Shown: piece by piece, positions 55,140-64,000 of the stretch
Numbering within the stretch: position 1 is the stretch's first letter
Layout: each line of letters begins with the position of its first letter
Assembly (NCBI GenBank): GCA_010672825.2
Contig: JAAHFU020000001.1
Span: 1,736,001 to 1,800,000 of the forward strand
Reading direction: 5' to 3'
Length of the DNA stretch: 64,000 bases
DNA from: Leptolyngbya sp. SIO1E4
GTDB taxonomy: Bacteria; Cyanobacteriota; Cyanobacteriia; Phormidesmidales; Phormidesmidaceae
Program-made: the position numbers and the translations under genes
Notes under the pieces: model-generated
Told to the model about the DNA's origin: nothing
The model's input: only the letters and a program-made list of their open reading frames with translations
Database searches by the model: none

Positions 55140-55460
55140 TCACGAACTACCGGTGAATGCAATATTCGGAAACTTTGCTTGCGCTTCCCGCATCGGCTTG
55201 CCTTTGCCTTCTTCTTGCCAGTAGTTAATAATTTCTGTGGCCTCGTTCAAAAGAGCAACGCGCTCTTCTTCCGAGATCCAGCTTTTGCCTTCTAACTCGG
55301 TTTTCATCTGTTCCCACGCATCATTACGGGGCCAGAAAAAATAAGATGTCAGCGGGCTGCTGCCTTTACCCACGACTTGATCTACAGCCAAGGCAACGTC
55401 CTTATCGAGCCAAAGCACTTTTAAGATAAACCTGGCGTCCGTTTCTGATGAGACCTCCAC
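55140..55460 (-). CDS. ycf65: plastid-specific ribosomal protein PSRP-3 homologue (Ycf65)
   Basis: 106 residues with the unmistakable Ycf65/PSRP-3 pattern: '[21 protein letters not shown]', here spanning two segments, '[19 protein letters not shown]' and '[20 protein letters not shown]'. The protein binds the 30S subunit and is shared by cyanobacteria and plastids. Starts at an ATG at 55460. Its gene converges on atpE across ~195 bases holding the terminator. Confidence 0.94.
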   Translation of the reverse strand: MEVSSETDARFILKVLWLDKDVALAVDQVVGKGSSPLTSYFFWPRNDAWEQMKTELEGKSWISEEERVALLNEATEIINYWQEEGKGKPMREAQAKFPNIAFTGSS

Positions 55461-55581
55461 CGCGGCCCTCCCTTTTCGAAGCTACAGTCCTCCATGATAT
55501 CGCAAGCCAGGTGGGATTCAAGGTATTCTCTAATCGCATAATTGCAACAGCACTAAAACAGCAGTGAACTGGGAGCAGGGT

Positions 55582-56373
55582 ATGGCGTGGCAAGCGATCG
55601 CGGTGTTTGACATTGATGGGGTGATTCGAGATGTTAGCGGTTCCTATCGGCGAGCGCTGGCAGATACGGTAGAACATTTCACCGCAGGCGCGTACCGCCC
55701 AACTCCAGAAGAGATTGATACCCTCAAGAGTGAAGGCTGCTGGAATAACGACTGGGAAGCTTCACAGGAATTGGTGTATCGCTATTTTGAAGGGCAAGAC
55801 CAGGGGCGATCGCAGACGGCTCTGGAGTACGATGCTTTGATCGACTTTTTCCAACGGCGGTATCGAGGCCCAGTTCTTGAAGATCCCAGTCAATGGACAG
55901 GATACATCGCCCAAGAACCCGTATTGGTCACCGCCCCATACTTTGAAGACTTGACCGCCGCTGAGATTGGTTGGGGATTTTTTAGCGGGGCCACCCGTGG
56001 ATCAGCGACCTACATTTTGGAGCATCGCATCGGCTTACAGGCTCCGTTATTGGTCGCCATGCACGATGCCCCTGGCAAACCTGACCCAACCGGCTTGTTT
56101 CAAGTGGTTGACCAACTACAGCCAGCAGCAGCCCCCCCTGTGCTCTATGTCGGTGACACTGTCGCTGATATGCACACGGTGCAACACGCTCAGCAACAGC
56201 GCCCGCATCACCGCTGGTTAGGCGTGGGTATCTTGCCACCCCATGTCGTGGCAGCGGGCGTGGCCTACGCCCAAAACTACACTGCCCGCTTGCAGGCAGC
56301 GGGTGCAACCCTCGTGTTACCTAAGGTGAGTGATTTAACACCCGCAAAAATTGAGGCTCTCGTGTCATCATGA
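55582..56373 (+). CDS. HAD-family hydrolase (TIGR01548-type)
   Basis: 263 residues from the ATG at 55582; a GTG at 55564 would add six. The HAD nucleophile motif is 'VFDIDGVIRDVSGSYRRAL' with Asp10 and Asp12, and motif IV is near 'YVGDTVADMHTV'. 'GCWNNDWEASQELVYRYFEG' is typical of the TIGR01548 subfamily seen in cyanobacteria. It is probably a phosphatase; the substrate is unknown. Neighbours are unrelated. Confidence 0.88.
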   Translation: MAWQAIAVFDIDGVIRDVSGSYRRALADTVEHFTAGAYRPTPEEIDTLKSEGCWNNDWEASQELVYRYFEGQDQGRSQTALEYDALIDFFQRRYRGPVLEDPSQWTGYIAQEPVLVTAPYFEDLTAAEIGWGFFSGATRGSATYILEHRIGLQAPLLVAMHDAPGKPDPTGLFQVVDQLQPAAAPPVLYVGDTVADMHTVQHAQQQRPHHRWLGVGILPPHVVAAGVAYAQNYTARLQAAGATLVLPKVSDLTPAKIEALVSS

Positions 56374-56454
56374 CGACTGTCTGATGGCATGATGCTCGTA
56401 CCTGGAGTCATTGCATCAAGGTCACTGTGTGGCTGCACCAGAAGGATAGGGTGA

Positions 56455-57195
56455 ATGGCCTTTAAGGATTATTTCTCACGGCAGGCAACGGATTACGCCA
56501 TCTATCGTCCTCGCTATCCCGCTGAGTTATTCGCCTGGTTGGCGCAGCAGTGTGCGTATCGTGACCTGGCTTGGGATTGTGCAACCGGCAACGGGCAAGC
56601 CGCGATCGCCCTAGCCTCCCATTTTCAGCACGTGATTGCGACAGACGGCAGTGCTGATCAACTCAGGCAAGCCGCAAAACATCCCAAAGTCACGTATCGT
56701 GAGGCCCTGGCAGAGCAAAGTGGCTTAGCCGACAATACCCTTGACCTGATCACAGTGGCTCAGGCCGCCCACTGGTTTGAGCTTGATCAGTTCTACAGTG
56801 AGGCTAAGCGCGTTCTCAAACCCGGTGGCATGCTCACGATCTGGTGTTATGGGCTGTTCACGCTCAATTCACCCGCCATCGATAGGCTCTTAGAAAATTT
56901 TTACAGCAACACTTTAGAGCCTTTTTGGCCACCGGAACGACGCATTGTCGAGGCGGGATATCGCACGCTTCCATTTCCCTTTGAAGAACTTTCAGCACCG
57001 TCTTTTTCGATGCACGTGGTATGGACGTTGCCACAGCTGTTGGGATATCTCTCAACCTGGTCAGGAACCCAGAACTTCATCGCAGCCCATCGCCATAATC
57101 CCCTAGAAGATTTGACAGCACAATTAGCCGTTGTTTGGGAGGGCGATCGCCGACACATTACCTGGCCCATTCATCTGCGATCGGGATACCTCTAA
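56455..57195 (+). CDS. class I SAM-dependent methyltransferase
   Basis: 246 residues. 'FSRQATDYAIYRPRYP' opens the chain, 'AWDCATGNGQAAIALA' is motif I binding S-adenosylmethionine, 'VIATDGSADQL' has the acidic ribose contact, and 'LDLITVAQAAHWFELDQFYSEAKRVLKPGG' (two segments) is motif III-IV. It resembles the Methyltransf_11 group of small-molecule methylases. The start at the ATG 56455 is preceded by GGATAGGG. The substrate is unknown. Confidence 0.92.
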   Translation: MAFKDYFSRQATDYAIYRPRYPAELFAWLAQQCAYRDLAWDCATGNGQAAIALASHFQHVIATDGSADQLRQAAKHPKVTYREALAEQSGLADNTLDLITVAQAAHWFELDQFYSEAKRVLKPGGMLTIWCYGLFTLNSPAIDRLLENFYSNTLEPFWPPERRIVEAGYRTLPFPFEELSAPSFSMHVVWTLPQLLGYLSTWSGTQNFIAAHRHNPLEDLTAQLAVVWEGDRRHITWPIHLRSGYL

Positions 57196-57404
57196 GCAGC
57201 ACCGTCTTGCCGAAACAATCTGTGCTGCCATGAATACAGGCTACGAAATCCCCTGAATCAGTGATGAAACCGCATTGCTGCCACATCCTTTAAGCAATTC
57301 CATCAGTTAAGTATTGCAAAAGTTTCATTAAATCATTAACGTCAAACCCTTGCTATTGCAAAGCGCTGTGTTTTGCTAGCGCCATCAGTTTATGTGTAGT
57401 CGTT

Positions 57405-58397
57405 ATGCTCTTTATCACTAATCGGGTCTTTGAAGAGGGGCCTACCCCAATATCATCGGAGGGAGAGGCATTACTCCCTCGAGCGGTTCGCTTTAATCTC
57501 CAAAACAATCAGGCAGAACAATCTGTTTATTTATGCCGACGTAACGGATCCTATGACTATACAGAAATAGGCAGTGCAGCTTTTTTTCAAGAATTACGAA
57601 ACGCGAATGCCGACCAGCTGCTCTTTTTCTTGCACGGTTTCAACACGCTGCCAGAACAATCGCTTTTTCAGCAAGCCCAGGCATTACAGGATTTGTTCAC
57701 GAATCATGCCGATACGTCGGTGCTCGTCATTCCATTAATTTGGCCATGTGATGCTGATGAAGGCATCGTAGACGACTATTTTGATGACCAAAAAGCAGCG
57801 GATGCCAGCGGCTTTGCCTACATGCGACTGATTGAGAAATTCTTCAAGTGGCGGGAAACTAATAGCACCCTTGAAATCCCCTGCACCAAACACATCAATA
57901 TCTTGGCCCACTCGATGGGGAATCGGGTGCTCCGAGAATCCCTCAAGCTCACGCATCGCTACTATCAGCAAGGGGGATTACCGCTTCTATTCCGTAACAC
58001 CTTTATGGTGGCAGCCGATATTGTCAACGAATCACTCGAATTCGGTGCCGAGGGGCAATCGATCGCTGAATCATCTCGCAACGTCGTGACCTACTTTGCT
58101 GCAGATGACCTGGCATTACGAGCCAGTAAAGTGGCAAATGTTGGTAATAGTATCGCCTCTAGACGTTTAGGGCATTCCGGGCCTGAACGAATGGAGAAAA
58201 CGCCTCACAATGTTTATGCGATCGACTGCAATGACTTCAATACTCAATACGATCGCCCAACCGGGCACACATACTTCATGACCAATGCTCGTCGGGAACC
58301 CGGTACCGTATTTCAGCATATTGTGCAGTGCATCCAAACAGGGAGAGTCCCTAATTCAGAAACCGGTAGACGGCAACATATTTTGACCGATGATTAG
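57405..58397 (+). CDS. alpha/beta hydrolase of the DUF900 type
   Basis: 330 residues. The nucleophile elbow is 'LAHSMGNR' with Ser170. The oxyanion strand is 'LLFFLHGFNTLPEQS', and the C-terminal part has a 'GHTYFM' segment near the His position. 'MLFITNRVFEEG' at the start is typical of DUF900 proteins. Function unknown; an esterase or lipase is likely. It is monocistronic and converges on the 125-residue gene through a terminator hairpin. Confidence 0.85.
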   Translation: MLFITNRVFEEGPTPISSEGEALLPRAVRFNLQNNQAEQSVYLCRRNGSYDYTEIGSAAFFQELRNANADQLLFFLHGFNTLPEQSLFQQAQALQDLFTNHADTSVLVIPLIWPCDADEGIVDDYFDDQKAADASGFAYMRLIEKFFKWRETNSTLEIPCTKHINILAHSMGNRVLRESLKLTHRYYQQGGLPLLFRNTFMVAADIVNESLEFGAEGQSIAESSRNVVTYFAADDLALRASKVANVGNSIASRRLGHSGPERMEKTPHNVYAIDCNDFNTQYDRPTGHTYFMTNARREPGTVFQHIVQCIQTGRVPNSETGRRQHILTDD

Positions 58398-58548
58398 AAA
58401 GATTGCAGGCATCAGGGAAAAAGTATCCTCCGCGCATCCCAGTATGAAGGGTGTGAATGAATGGAGGGCAAAAGAGAGGTCACGGAACTGTGATTTCCTT
58501 GAGGCTGGTCTGAGCCAGCCAGCGTGATTCACGCATATGCATCAAAAA

Positions 58549-58578
58549 GCGAGACACCGCCTCTCAGGGGTGTCTCGC
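58549..58578 (-). terminator. intrinsic terminator for the 58621-58998 gene
   Basis: Arms GCGAGACACC (58549-58558) and GGTGTCTCGC (58569-58578) are perfect over 10 bp with a 10-base loop. On the minus strand the stem is followed by TTTTTGAT, a proper T-run, 43 bases after the stop. Confidence 0.8.
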
Positions 58579-58620
58579 AAGGGTTAGGGAAAACTCGCTC
58601 CCTAGGCAGATGCCGATAAC

Positions 58621-58998
58621 CTATTTCTTTTTCAAATCCCGCGCCATGTTGCGGAACATATCCATGCTGTCATCCCCTTTACGACGCTGAAACTTGGGTG
58701 GTTCAGTCGTGGACTTAGAATTTTCAAATGTCGGGGTTGGTGCCGGTGTCGATTGAGTCGGAACCCCGTATTCGTTGATGTCTTGCTTCTGCATGGCAGA
58801 AATTTGACGGACAGATTCAATTTCTTCAGTCTGTCCTTTTTTGCGGGCGAAGGTACGCTTTACGACCTTGTTAGACCGCATATAGTCGATGTCCCCAAAA
58901 GTCTTAGCATCGTCTTCATCTAGAAAGAAGGCCCCCCCTTCTTTCGGTGCGCTAGGCTGCTTGTTGCCGCCAAACAAGCCACGGATAAATCCTGTCAT
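58621..58998 (-). CDS. conserved hypothetical protein, basic and partly disordered
   Basis: 125 residues with no membrane segment or signal. The middle has a patterned 'FFLDEDDAKTFGDIDYMRSNKVVKRTF' (in pieces), which looks like the conserved part of a short cyanobacterial family. The ends are Pro/Thr-rich and Lys/Arg-rich ('MARDLKKK'). I do not recognise a function. It has its own terminator. Confidence 0.75.
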   Translation of the reverse strand: MTGFIRGLFGGNKQPSAPKEGGAFFLDEDDAKTFGDIDYMRSNKVVKRTFARKKGQTEEIESVRQISAMQKQDINEYGVPTQSTPAPTPTFENSKSTTEPPKFQRRKGDDSMDMFRNMARDLKKK

Positions 58999-59143
58999 GA
59001 ACCTCTCCTGCGTTTATGAATACCATTTATTTATCGTAACGTTAATTTCTATGCCTTGAGAGTTTTTTGAGCACGGCAAGAGAAGGACAAGTCTGCTATT
59101 TCGCCAGCAGTATCAGCATTTTGGGTAGGGGGCAAACCCGGCC

Positions 59144-60343
59144 ATGAAACCTCAACCACAAGATCTGGGTCTATCCACTGGTGCTGTGCATCTCTTTATA
59201 TATTGCTGCCATCGAGCCATTCAGCCACATTTATTGAGACACAAGCCACCCATGATGAATGTCCCAGCCTCCCTCAATGCCAACGCTGCCACTCCCCGCT
59301 TAGAAATTACGGGGTCTCGCCAATTCACCCCCTGGCTGGCAGAACAACACTTGAGCCTAGCCTTCACGACATACCAAGCAGGCAAAATGTTTTGGATTGG
59401 CCTGAAACCAGACGGCAAGTTGTCGATGTTCGAGCGTACCTTTGAGCGCTGTATGGGTCTATGTGTAGAAGGCAATACCCTTTGGCTCAGTACTCTCTAC
59501 CAGCTCTGGCGGTTTGACAATACACTTCCGTCCGGGCAGGCATACCAAGGCTACGACGCCCTCTACGTGCCTCAAATGAGCTATGTCACGGGTGACTTAG
59601 ACATTCACGATGTGGTCGTTGCCAAGACAGAAACAGACTCCGCCACACTCCCTCTCTTCATCAATACCCTCTTCAGCTGTTTAGCCAAACCTAGCGCAAC
59701 GCACAGTTTTGTACCGGTGTGGCGCCCCCCCTTTATTAGCAAACTGGCCGCTGAAGATCGCTGCCATTTGAATGGCTTGGCCCTGCGGGAAGGGCAACCC
59801 CGTTATGTCACGGCTATTAGCCAAAGCGATGTCGCTGATGGCTGGCGCGATCAACGGGTGGATGGCGGCTGTGTAGTAGATATCTCTAGCAATGAAGCGA
59901 TCGCTACCGGGCTGTCAATGCCCCATTCGCCACGCTGGTATCGCGACCAGCTATGGCTACTGAACTCTGGCACGGGGGAGTTTGGCTATGTGGATATGGC
60001 AACGGGCCGGTTTGTTGCAGTGACCTTTTGCCCGGGCTATCTGCGGGGGTTAGCCTTTGCCGGAGACTTTGCCGTGGTGGGCCTTTCAGAACCACGACAC
60101 AACAAGAGCTTTCAGGGGTTGCCTCTCGATGACGCCCTCAGCACCAAGGGAGCCATGCCACGCTGTGGGCTGGGTGTGATTGACCTGCGTAGTGGGGATT
60201 TAGTGCACACGCTGCGCATTGAAGGCGTGATTGCGGAGCTGTATGACGTGGCCGTGATACCCGGGGTGCGCCGCCCCATGGCGATCGGCTTCCGCAATGA
60301 CGAAATTCGGCGGGTGCTCTCAGTGGGTGAGCCAGAAAGATAA
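59144..60343 (+). CDS. TIGR03032-family beta-propeller-like protein
   Basis: 399 residues. 'SLAFTTYQAGKMFWIGLKPDGKLSMFERTFERCMGLCVEG' (read in pieces) and 'DIHDVVV', 'HSPRWYRDQLWLLNSGTGEFGYVD', 'CPGYLRGLAF' are signatures of the TIGR03032 family, whose role is unknown. The ATG at 59144 is uncertain: the first ~37 residues look atypical and ATG codons at 59252 and 59255 would start right at the family's beginning. A decayed partial duplicate of its 3' end follows at 60371. Confidence 0.85.
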   Translation: MKPQPQDLGLSTGAVHLFIYCCHRAIQPHLLRHKPPMMNVPASLNANAATPRLEITGSRQFTPWLAEQHLSLAFTTYQAGKMFWIGLKPDGKLSMFERTFERCMGLCVEGNTLWLSTLYQLWRFDNTLPSGQAYQGYDALYVPQMSYVTGDLDIHDVVVAKTETDSATLPLFINTLFSCLAKPSATHSFVPVWRPPFISKLAAEDRCHLNGLALREGQPRYVTAISQSDVADGWRDQRVDGGCVVDISSNEAIATGLSMPHSPRWYRDQLWLLNSGTGEFGYVDMATGRFVAVTFCPGYLRGLAFAGDFAVVGLSEPRHNKSFQGLPLDDALSTKGAMPRCGLGVIDLRSGDLVHTLRIEGVIAELYDVAVIPGVRRPMAIGFRNDEIRRVLSVGEPER

Positions 60344-60370
60344 GCCCACTTCGTTAAAACCAGAGATTAA

Positions 60371-60624
60371 AACAAAAGCTTTCAAGGATTGCCTTTCGAT
60401 AAAGCCCTCAGCGCTAAGGGTGCTATGCCGCGCTGTGGGTTGGGTGTGATTGACCTACGCAGCGGTGACCTGGTGCATACGCTGCGCATTGAAGGCGTGA
60501 TTGTGGAACTGTACGACGTGACCGTGATACCCGGGGTGCGCCGCGCCCCATAGCGATCGGCTGCCGCAATGACGAAATTCGGCGGGTGCTCTCAGTGGGT
60601 GAATCAGCAGGATCAGCCCACTTC
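60371..60624 (+). pseudogene. partial tandem copy of the TIGR03032 gene 3' end
   Basis: Bases 60371-60624 repeat 60101-60352 at an offset of 270, rising to 272 after a 2-base insertion in the copy (CGCCGCGCCCCA versus CGCCGCCCCA). The insertion shifts the frame and an in-frame TAG follows, so the copy is not a gene. Identity is high, about nine bases in ten, hinting at a fairly recent duplication. Confidence 0.85.
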
Positions 60625-60703
60625 AGTGAGGTGCCGCCCAGCGTGACCGACACCTCAAGACATCGGCTTAACCAATAACCAATCACGGTAGGAATTCACA
60701 ACC

Positions 60704-63700
60704 ATGACATTTGACCCAGTTTTGAACTTGGCTGACTTAGAGGATGGCAACGGCTTTGTCATCAATGGCATTGATATAGGTGACGGCTCTGGTGGTTCTG
60801 TGAGCAGCGCAGGAGACATCAACGGCGACGGCATTGATGACCTCATTATCGGGGCAACGGGTGCTGACCCCAACGGCAACAGTGCTGCCGGAGAGAGTTA
60901 TGTGGTGTTTGGCAGTAACCAGGGCTTTAGTGACAGCCTAGAGCTATCAGACCTGGATGGCAGCAACGGCTTTGTTCTTAACGGCATTGATGTCTATGAC
61001 TTCTCGGGCCGTTCTGTGAGCGCTGCAGGAGACATCAACGGCGACGGTATTGATGACTTCATTATCGGGTCAGCGGATGCTGACCCCAATGGCAATAGCC
61101 GTGCTGGAGAAAGTTACGTGGTGTTTGGCAGCGATCAGGGCTTTAGCGCCAGTCTGGAGCTATCAGATCTGGATGGCAGCAACGGTTTTGTTATCAACGG
61201 CATTGATACTTATGACGGCTCTGGTGGTTCTGTGAGCGCTGCCGGAGATATCAACAGCGATGGCATTGATGACCTCATTATCGGGGCCAGTAACGTCAAC
61301 ACCTATGGTGCTGGAGCGAGCTATGTGGTGTTTGGCAGTGATCAGGGCTTTAGTGACAGTCTGGAGCTATCAGACCTGGATGGCAGCAACGGCTTTGTTA
61401 TCAATGGCATCAATTATGATTCCTCTGGTGGTTCTGTGAGCAGCGCGGGAGACATCAACGGCGATGGCATTGATGACCTCATTATTGGGGCAAGTGGCGC
61501 CAACGGTCTTGCCGGGGGGGGCTACGTGGTGTTTGGCAGTGACCAGGGCTTTAGTGACAGCCTAGAGCAACTAGACCTGGATGGCAGCAATGGCTTTGTT
61601 ATCAATGGCATTGAGATGTTTAGCAGAACCGGTGCTTCTGTGAGCAGCGCGGGAGACATCAACGGCGATGGCATTGATGACCTCATTATTGGGGCAAATG
61701 GCGTCTTCCCCAACGGCAAAGCCTATGCTGGAGCAAGTTATGTGGTGTTCGGCAGTGACCAGGGCTTTAGTGACAGCTTAGAGCTATCAGACCTGGATGG
61801 CAGCAATGGTTTTGTTATCAATGGCATTGATGCAAATGACGCCTCCGGTTTTTCTGTAAGCGGTGCGGGAGATCTCAACGGTGATGGCATTGATGACCTC
61901 ATTATCGGGGCATTCGAGGCTGCTCCCAACGGCAACAGTTATGCCGGTGAGAGTTATGTGGTGTTTGGCAGTGGTCAGGGCTTTAGTGCCAGCCTAGAGC
62001 TATCAAACCTGGATGGCAACAATGGCTTTGTTCTCAACGGCATTGATATAGGTGACAGCTCCGGTCGGTCTGTAAGCAGTGCAGGGGATATCAATGGCGA
62101 CGGTGTTGATGACCTGATTATTGGAGCAGCAAGTGCTGATCCCAATGGTAACGAGAGTGCCGGCGAGAGTTACGTGGTGTTTGGCCGTCGTTCTAATGGT
62201 GAGGCAGCTCCTTTGGTCAAGGGCTTACCTGCCACTGGGTACATCAATGATCAAGGGGTTTTAGTGGGCAGCGTCTTCGGTGCTGGGGCCCCTTATACAG
62301 GTCACTTGTTCAGCAATACCGACGGTACTGCGAACCCTGATGACGTGCTGCAAGGCACGGACGGTACAGACAATATCTGGTCTGGGACTGAAGGCAACGA
62401 TACGATCGCCAGTGGTGCTGGGAGTGACACTATCGGCTTCGGCGATGGCAATGCTTGGGTCGCTGCTGGGGCCAAGGATGACTTCGTCTACGCTGCCGGG
62501 GCTGGCGGCGGCGATAACACCATTAACCTGGGGGCTGGCAATGACACGTTCTGGGCACCGGCAGGGAATAACGATATCATCTCGGCTTCTGGCAATAACA
62601 CCATCGGCATCGGCACTGGCAACGACACCGTCACCACTGGCAACGGCAATGATTTTGTCTATAGCGTCAACGGTGGCGGCGGTATCAACATCATTAACCT
62701 GGGGGCTGGCAATGACACGTTCTGGGCCCAGGCAGGGAATAACGATATCACCTCGATTTCTGGCAATAACACTATCGGCATCGGCACTGGCAACGATACC
62801 GTCAGCACTGGCGACGGTAATGATTTTGTCTACAGCGTCAACGGTGGCGGCGGTATCAACATCATTAACCTGGGAGCTGGCAATGACACGTTACAGGCTC
62901 AGGCAGGAGACAACATCGTCACCTCCATTGCTGGTAATAACGACATCGTTACCGGTACTGGTCAAGATACCATCACCACCGGAGCTGGCAATGACTTTGT
63001 GAAAACGGGTTCAGGCAATGATCATTTAGATTTGGGCACGAATGCTGGTGGCGCGGCCGACTTTGACAGTGCTTTTGGCCAAGGCGGCAATGACACCTTT
63101 GTATTGAACCAAGGCATGGGGTTCTTGACGGTGGGTGACTTCACTCAAGGGGAAGACCTGCTAGAAATCAGGGGGCTGACCTTTGGCGATTTGGTTACCA
63201 CCAGCGATCTCGCTAGAAACAGCACGTGGGTGTTGACCACGGGCGGTGATGTCTTGGCAGAATTACAAGGGTTCACGGGCACGCTCATGACCACCGATGT
63301 GGTAGAAATACCATTCGGCCCAGTTTTGAACTTAGCTGACTTAGATGGCAGCACCGGCTTTGTCATCAATGGCATTGATGCCTATGACGGCTCCGGTTAT
63401 TCCGTGAGCACTGCAGGAGACATCAACGGCGACGGCATTGATGACCTCATTATCGGGGCACGCTTTGACGACCCCAATGGCTATAGTAGGGTCGGAGAGA
63501 GCTACGTGGTCTTTGGCAGCGACCAGAGCTTTAGTGACAGCCTGGATCTGGCCACCCTAGATGGCAGCAATGGCTTTGTTCTCAATGGCACTGATGCCGA
63601 TAACATCTCCATTTTTTCTGTGAGCGATGCGGGAGACGTTAACGGCGACGGTATTGATGACCTCATTATCGGGGCAAGCTTTGCCAACCCCAACGGCAAC

Positions 63701-64000
63701 TATAGTGCCGGAGAGAGTTATGTGGTCTTTGGCAGTAACCAGGGCTTTAGTGACAGTCTGGAGCTATCAGACCTAGATGGCAACAATGGCTTTGCCCTCA
63801 ATGGCATTGATGGCTCTGACTTCTCTGGCGGTTCTGTGAGCGCTGCAGGAGACATCAACGGCGATGGCATTGATGACCTCATTATCGGGGCACGCTTTGC
63901 CGACCCTAATGGCAATAGTGCTGCCGGAGAGAGCTACGTGGTCTTTGGCAGCGACCAAGGCTTTAGCGCCAGCCTAGAGCTATCGGCTCTAGATGGCAGC
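60704..64000 (+). CDS. giant FG-GAP / RTX-like repeat protein, right end outside the window
   Basis: The frame from the ATG at 60704 stays open for 1099 codons to the edge. Block one (60716-~62200) is seven FG-GAP-like repeats of about 72 residues, each with 'GDINGDGIDDLIIGA' (a calcium-type DxDGDGxxD loop), 'YVVFGSDQGFSDSLE' and 'LDGSNGFVINGID'. Block two (~62350-63050) is RTX-like nonapeptide DNA with runs such as 'GAGNDT' and 'GTGNDTV'. Block three resumes FG-GAP repeats from ~63320. Signal peptide absent; such proteins are usually secreted by a type I system. Integrin-like FG-GAP repeats form a propeller and bind surfaces. Confidence 0.9.
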   Translation, partial: MTFDPVLNLADLEDGNGFVINGIDIGDGSGGSVSSAGDINGDGIDDLIIGATGADPNGNSAAGESYVVFGSNQGFSDSLELSDLDGSNGFVLNGIDVYDFSGRSVSAAGDINGDGIDDFIIGSADADPNGNSRAGESYVVFGSDQGFSASLELSDLDGSNGFVINGIDTYDGSGGSVSAAGDINSDGIDDLIIGASNVNTYGAGASYVVFGSDQGFSDSLELSDLDGSNGFVINGINYDSSGGSVSSAGDINGDGIDDLIIGASGANGLAGGGYVVFGSDQGFSDSLEQLDLDGSNGFVINGIEMFSRTGASVSSAGDINGDGIDDLIIGANGVFPNGKAYAGASYVVFGSDQGFSDSLELSDLDGSNGFVINGIDANDASGFSVSGAGDLNGDGIDDLIIGAFEAAPNGNSYAGESYVVFGSGQGFSASLELSNLDGNNGFVLNGIDIGDSSGRSVSSAGDINGDGVDDLIIGAASADPNGNESAGESYVVFGRRSNGEAAPLVKGLPATGYINDQGVLVGSVFGAGAPYTGHLFSNTDGTANPDDVLQGTDGTDNIWSGTEGNDTIASGAGSDTIGFGDGNAWVAAGAKDDFVYAAGAGGGDNTINLGAGNDTFWAPAGNNDIISASGNNTIGIGTGNDTVTTGNGNDFVYSVNGGGGINIINLGAGNDTFWAQAGNNDITSISGNNTIGIGTGNDTVSTGDGNDFVYSVNGGGGINIINLGAGNDTLQAQAGDNIVTSIAGNNDIVTGTGQDTITTGAGNDFVKTGSGNDHLDLGTNAGGAADFDSAFGQGGNDTFVLNQGMGFLTVGDFTQGEDLLEIRGLTFGDLVTTSDLARNSTWVLTTGGDVLAELQGFTGTLMTTDVVEIPFGPVLNLADLDGSTGFVINGIDAYDGSGYSVSTAGDINGDGIDDLIIGARFDDPNGYSRVGESYVVFGSDQSFSDSLDLATLDGSNGFVLNGTDADNISIFSVSDAGDVNGDGIDDLIIGASFANPNGNYSAGESYVVFGSNQGFSDSLELSDLDGNNGFALNGIDGSDFSGGSVSAAGDINGDGIDDLIIGARFADPNGNSAAGESYVVFGSDQGFSASLELSALDGS

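Noticed and set aside
62280-63002. A 240-codon plus-strand frame inside the giant repeat gene
   Set aside because: It is in a different frame from the FG-GAP/RTX protein, whose frame stays open throughout and has clear domains.
60655-63958. Several 60-75-codon minus-strand frames with 'PLGSAPVAPIMRSSMPSP'-like sequence
   Set aside because: They are the same antisense stretch of the FG-GAP repeat copied several times, so they are shadows.

Overview
This window looks like a chromosome segment from a cyanobacterium, probably a filamentous or Leptolyngbya-like one. The HIP1 octamer GCGATCGC recurs throughout. Several genes belong to lineage-typical families: PipX/PipY, PSRP-3 (Ycf65), a separate atpB-atpE pair, a Cdv2/SepF gene, and short conserved cyanobacterial proteins. 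I found no rRNA, tRNA, CRISPR array or intact transposase. Species-level assignment is not possible from the sequence alone.

Layout, 1-13 kb: an edge-truncated S9 peptidase, an orphan NarL-type histidine kinase, a quinone oxidoreductase-like enzyme, a NTF2-like protein, a Vat/CatB-type acetyltransferase and a PEP-CTERM-tagged hydrolase. Next comes a 1183-residue protein combining an HTH, about 17 leucine-rich repeats, a Roc GTPase, a COR region and a C-terminal TIR domain. It is followed by two cupins, a GNAT acetyltransferase and a SRPBCC protein. The 13-15 kb part holds a flavin reductase and an ACT-domain malic enzyme.

15-23.4 kb is a complete TonB-dependent uptake locus. On the minus strand, in transcription order, lie exbB, exbD, a FecCD-type permease, its ATPase, an outer-membrane receptor and a lipoprotein binding protein. 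A divergent tonB has its TonB domain in the middle of the protein. 23.4-31 kb is looser, with a flavodoxin, two 3-methyladenine glycosylases sharing a LexA-like site, long non-coding stretches and two families of dispersed repeats.

31-55 kb is dense housekeeping. It includes Rrf2-cysK, an ArnT-like glycosyltransferase, a DnaJ protein, der, an ECF T component, a chorismate-utilising synthase, pipX-pipY-sepF-proC, plsY, metH, an FAD oxidoreductase with an SLH tail, ppk1 and atpB-atpE. 55-64 kb has PSRP-3, a HAD hydrolase, a methyltransferase, an alpha/beta hydrolase and a TIGR03032 protein with a decayed tandem copy of its 3' end. The window closes inside a giant FG-GAP/RTX-like repeat protein.

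The most interesting items are the HTH-LRR-Roc-COR-TIR protein (a candidate signalling or defence receptor) with still-duplicating LRR units and an inverted repeat upstream, and a roughly 260-bp interspersed element whose hairpin shows a compensatory base change. A second repeat family carries a G-quadruplex motif. Other candidates are the unusual TonB and FAD-SLH architectures and the terminal FG-GAP/RTX giant. All functional statements are family-level readings of translated sequence; no database search was run.
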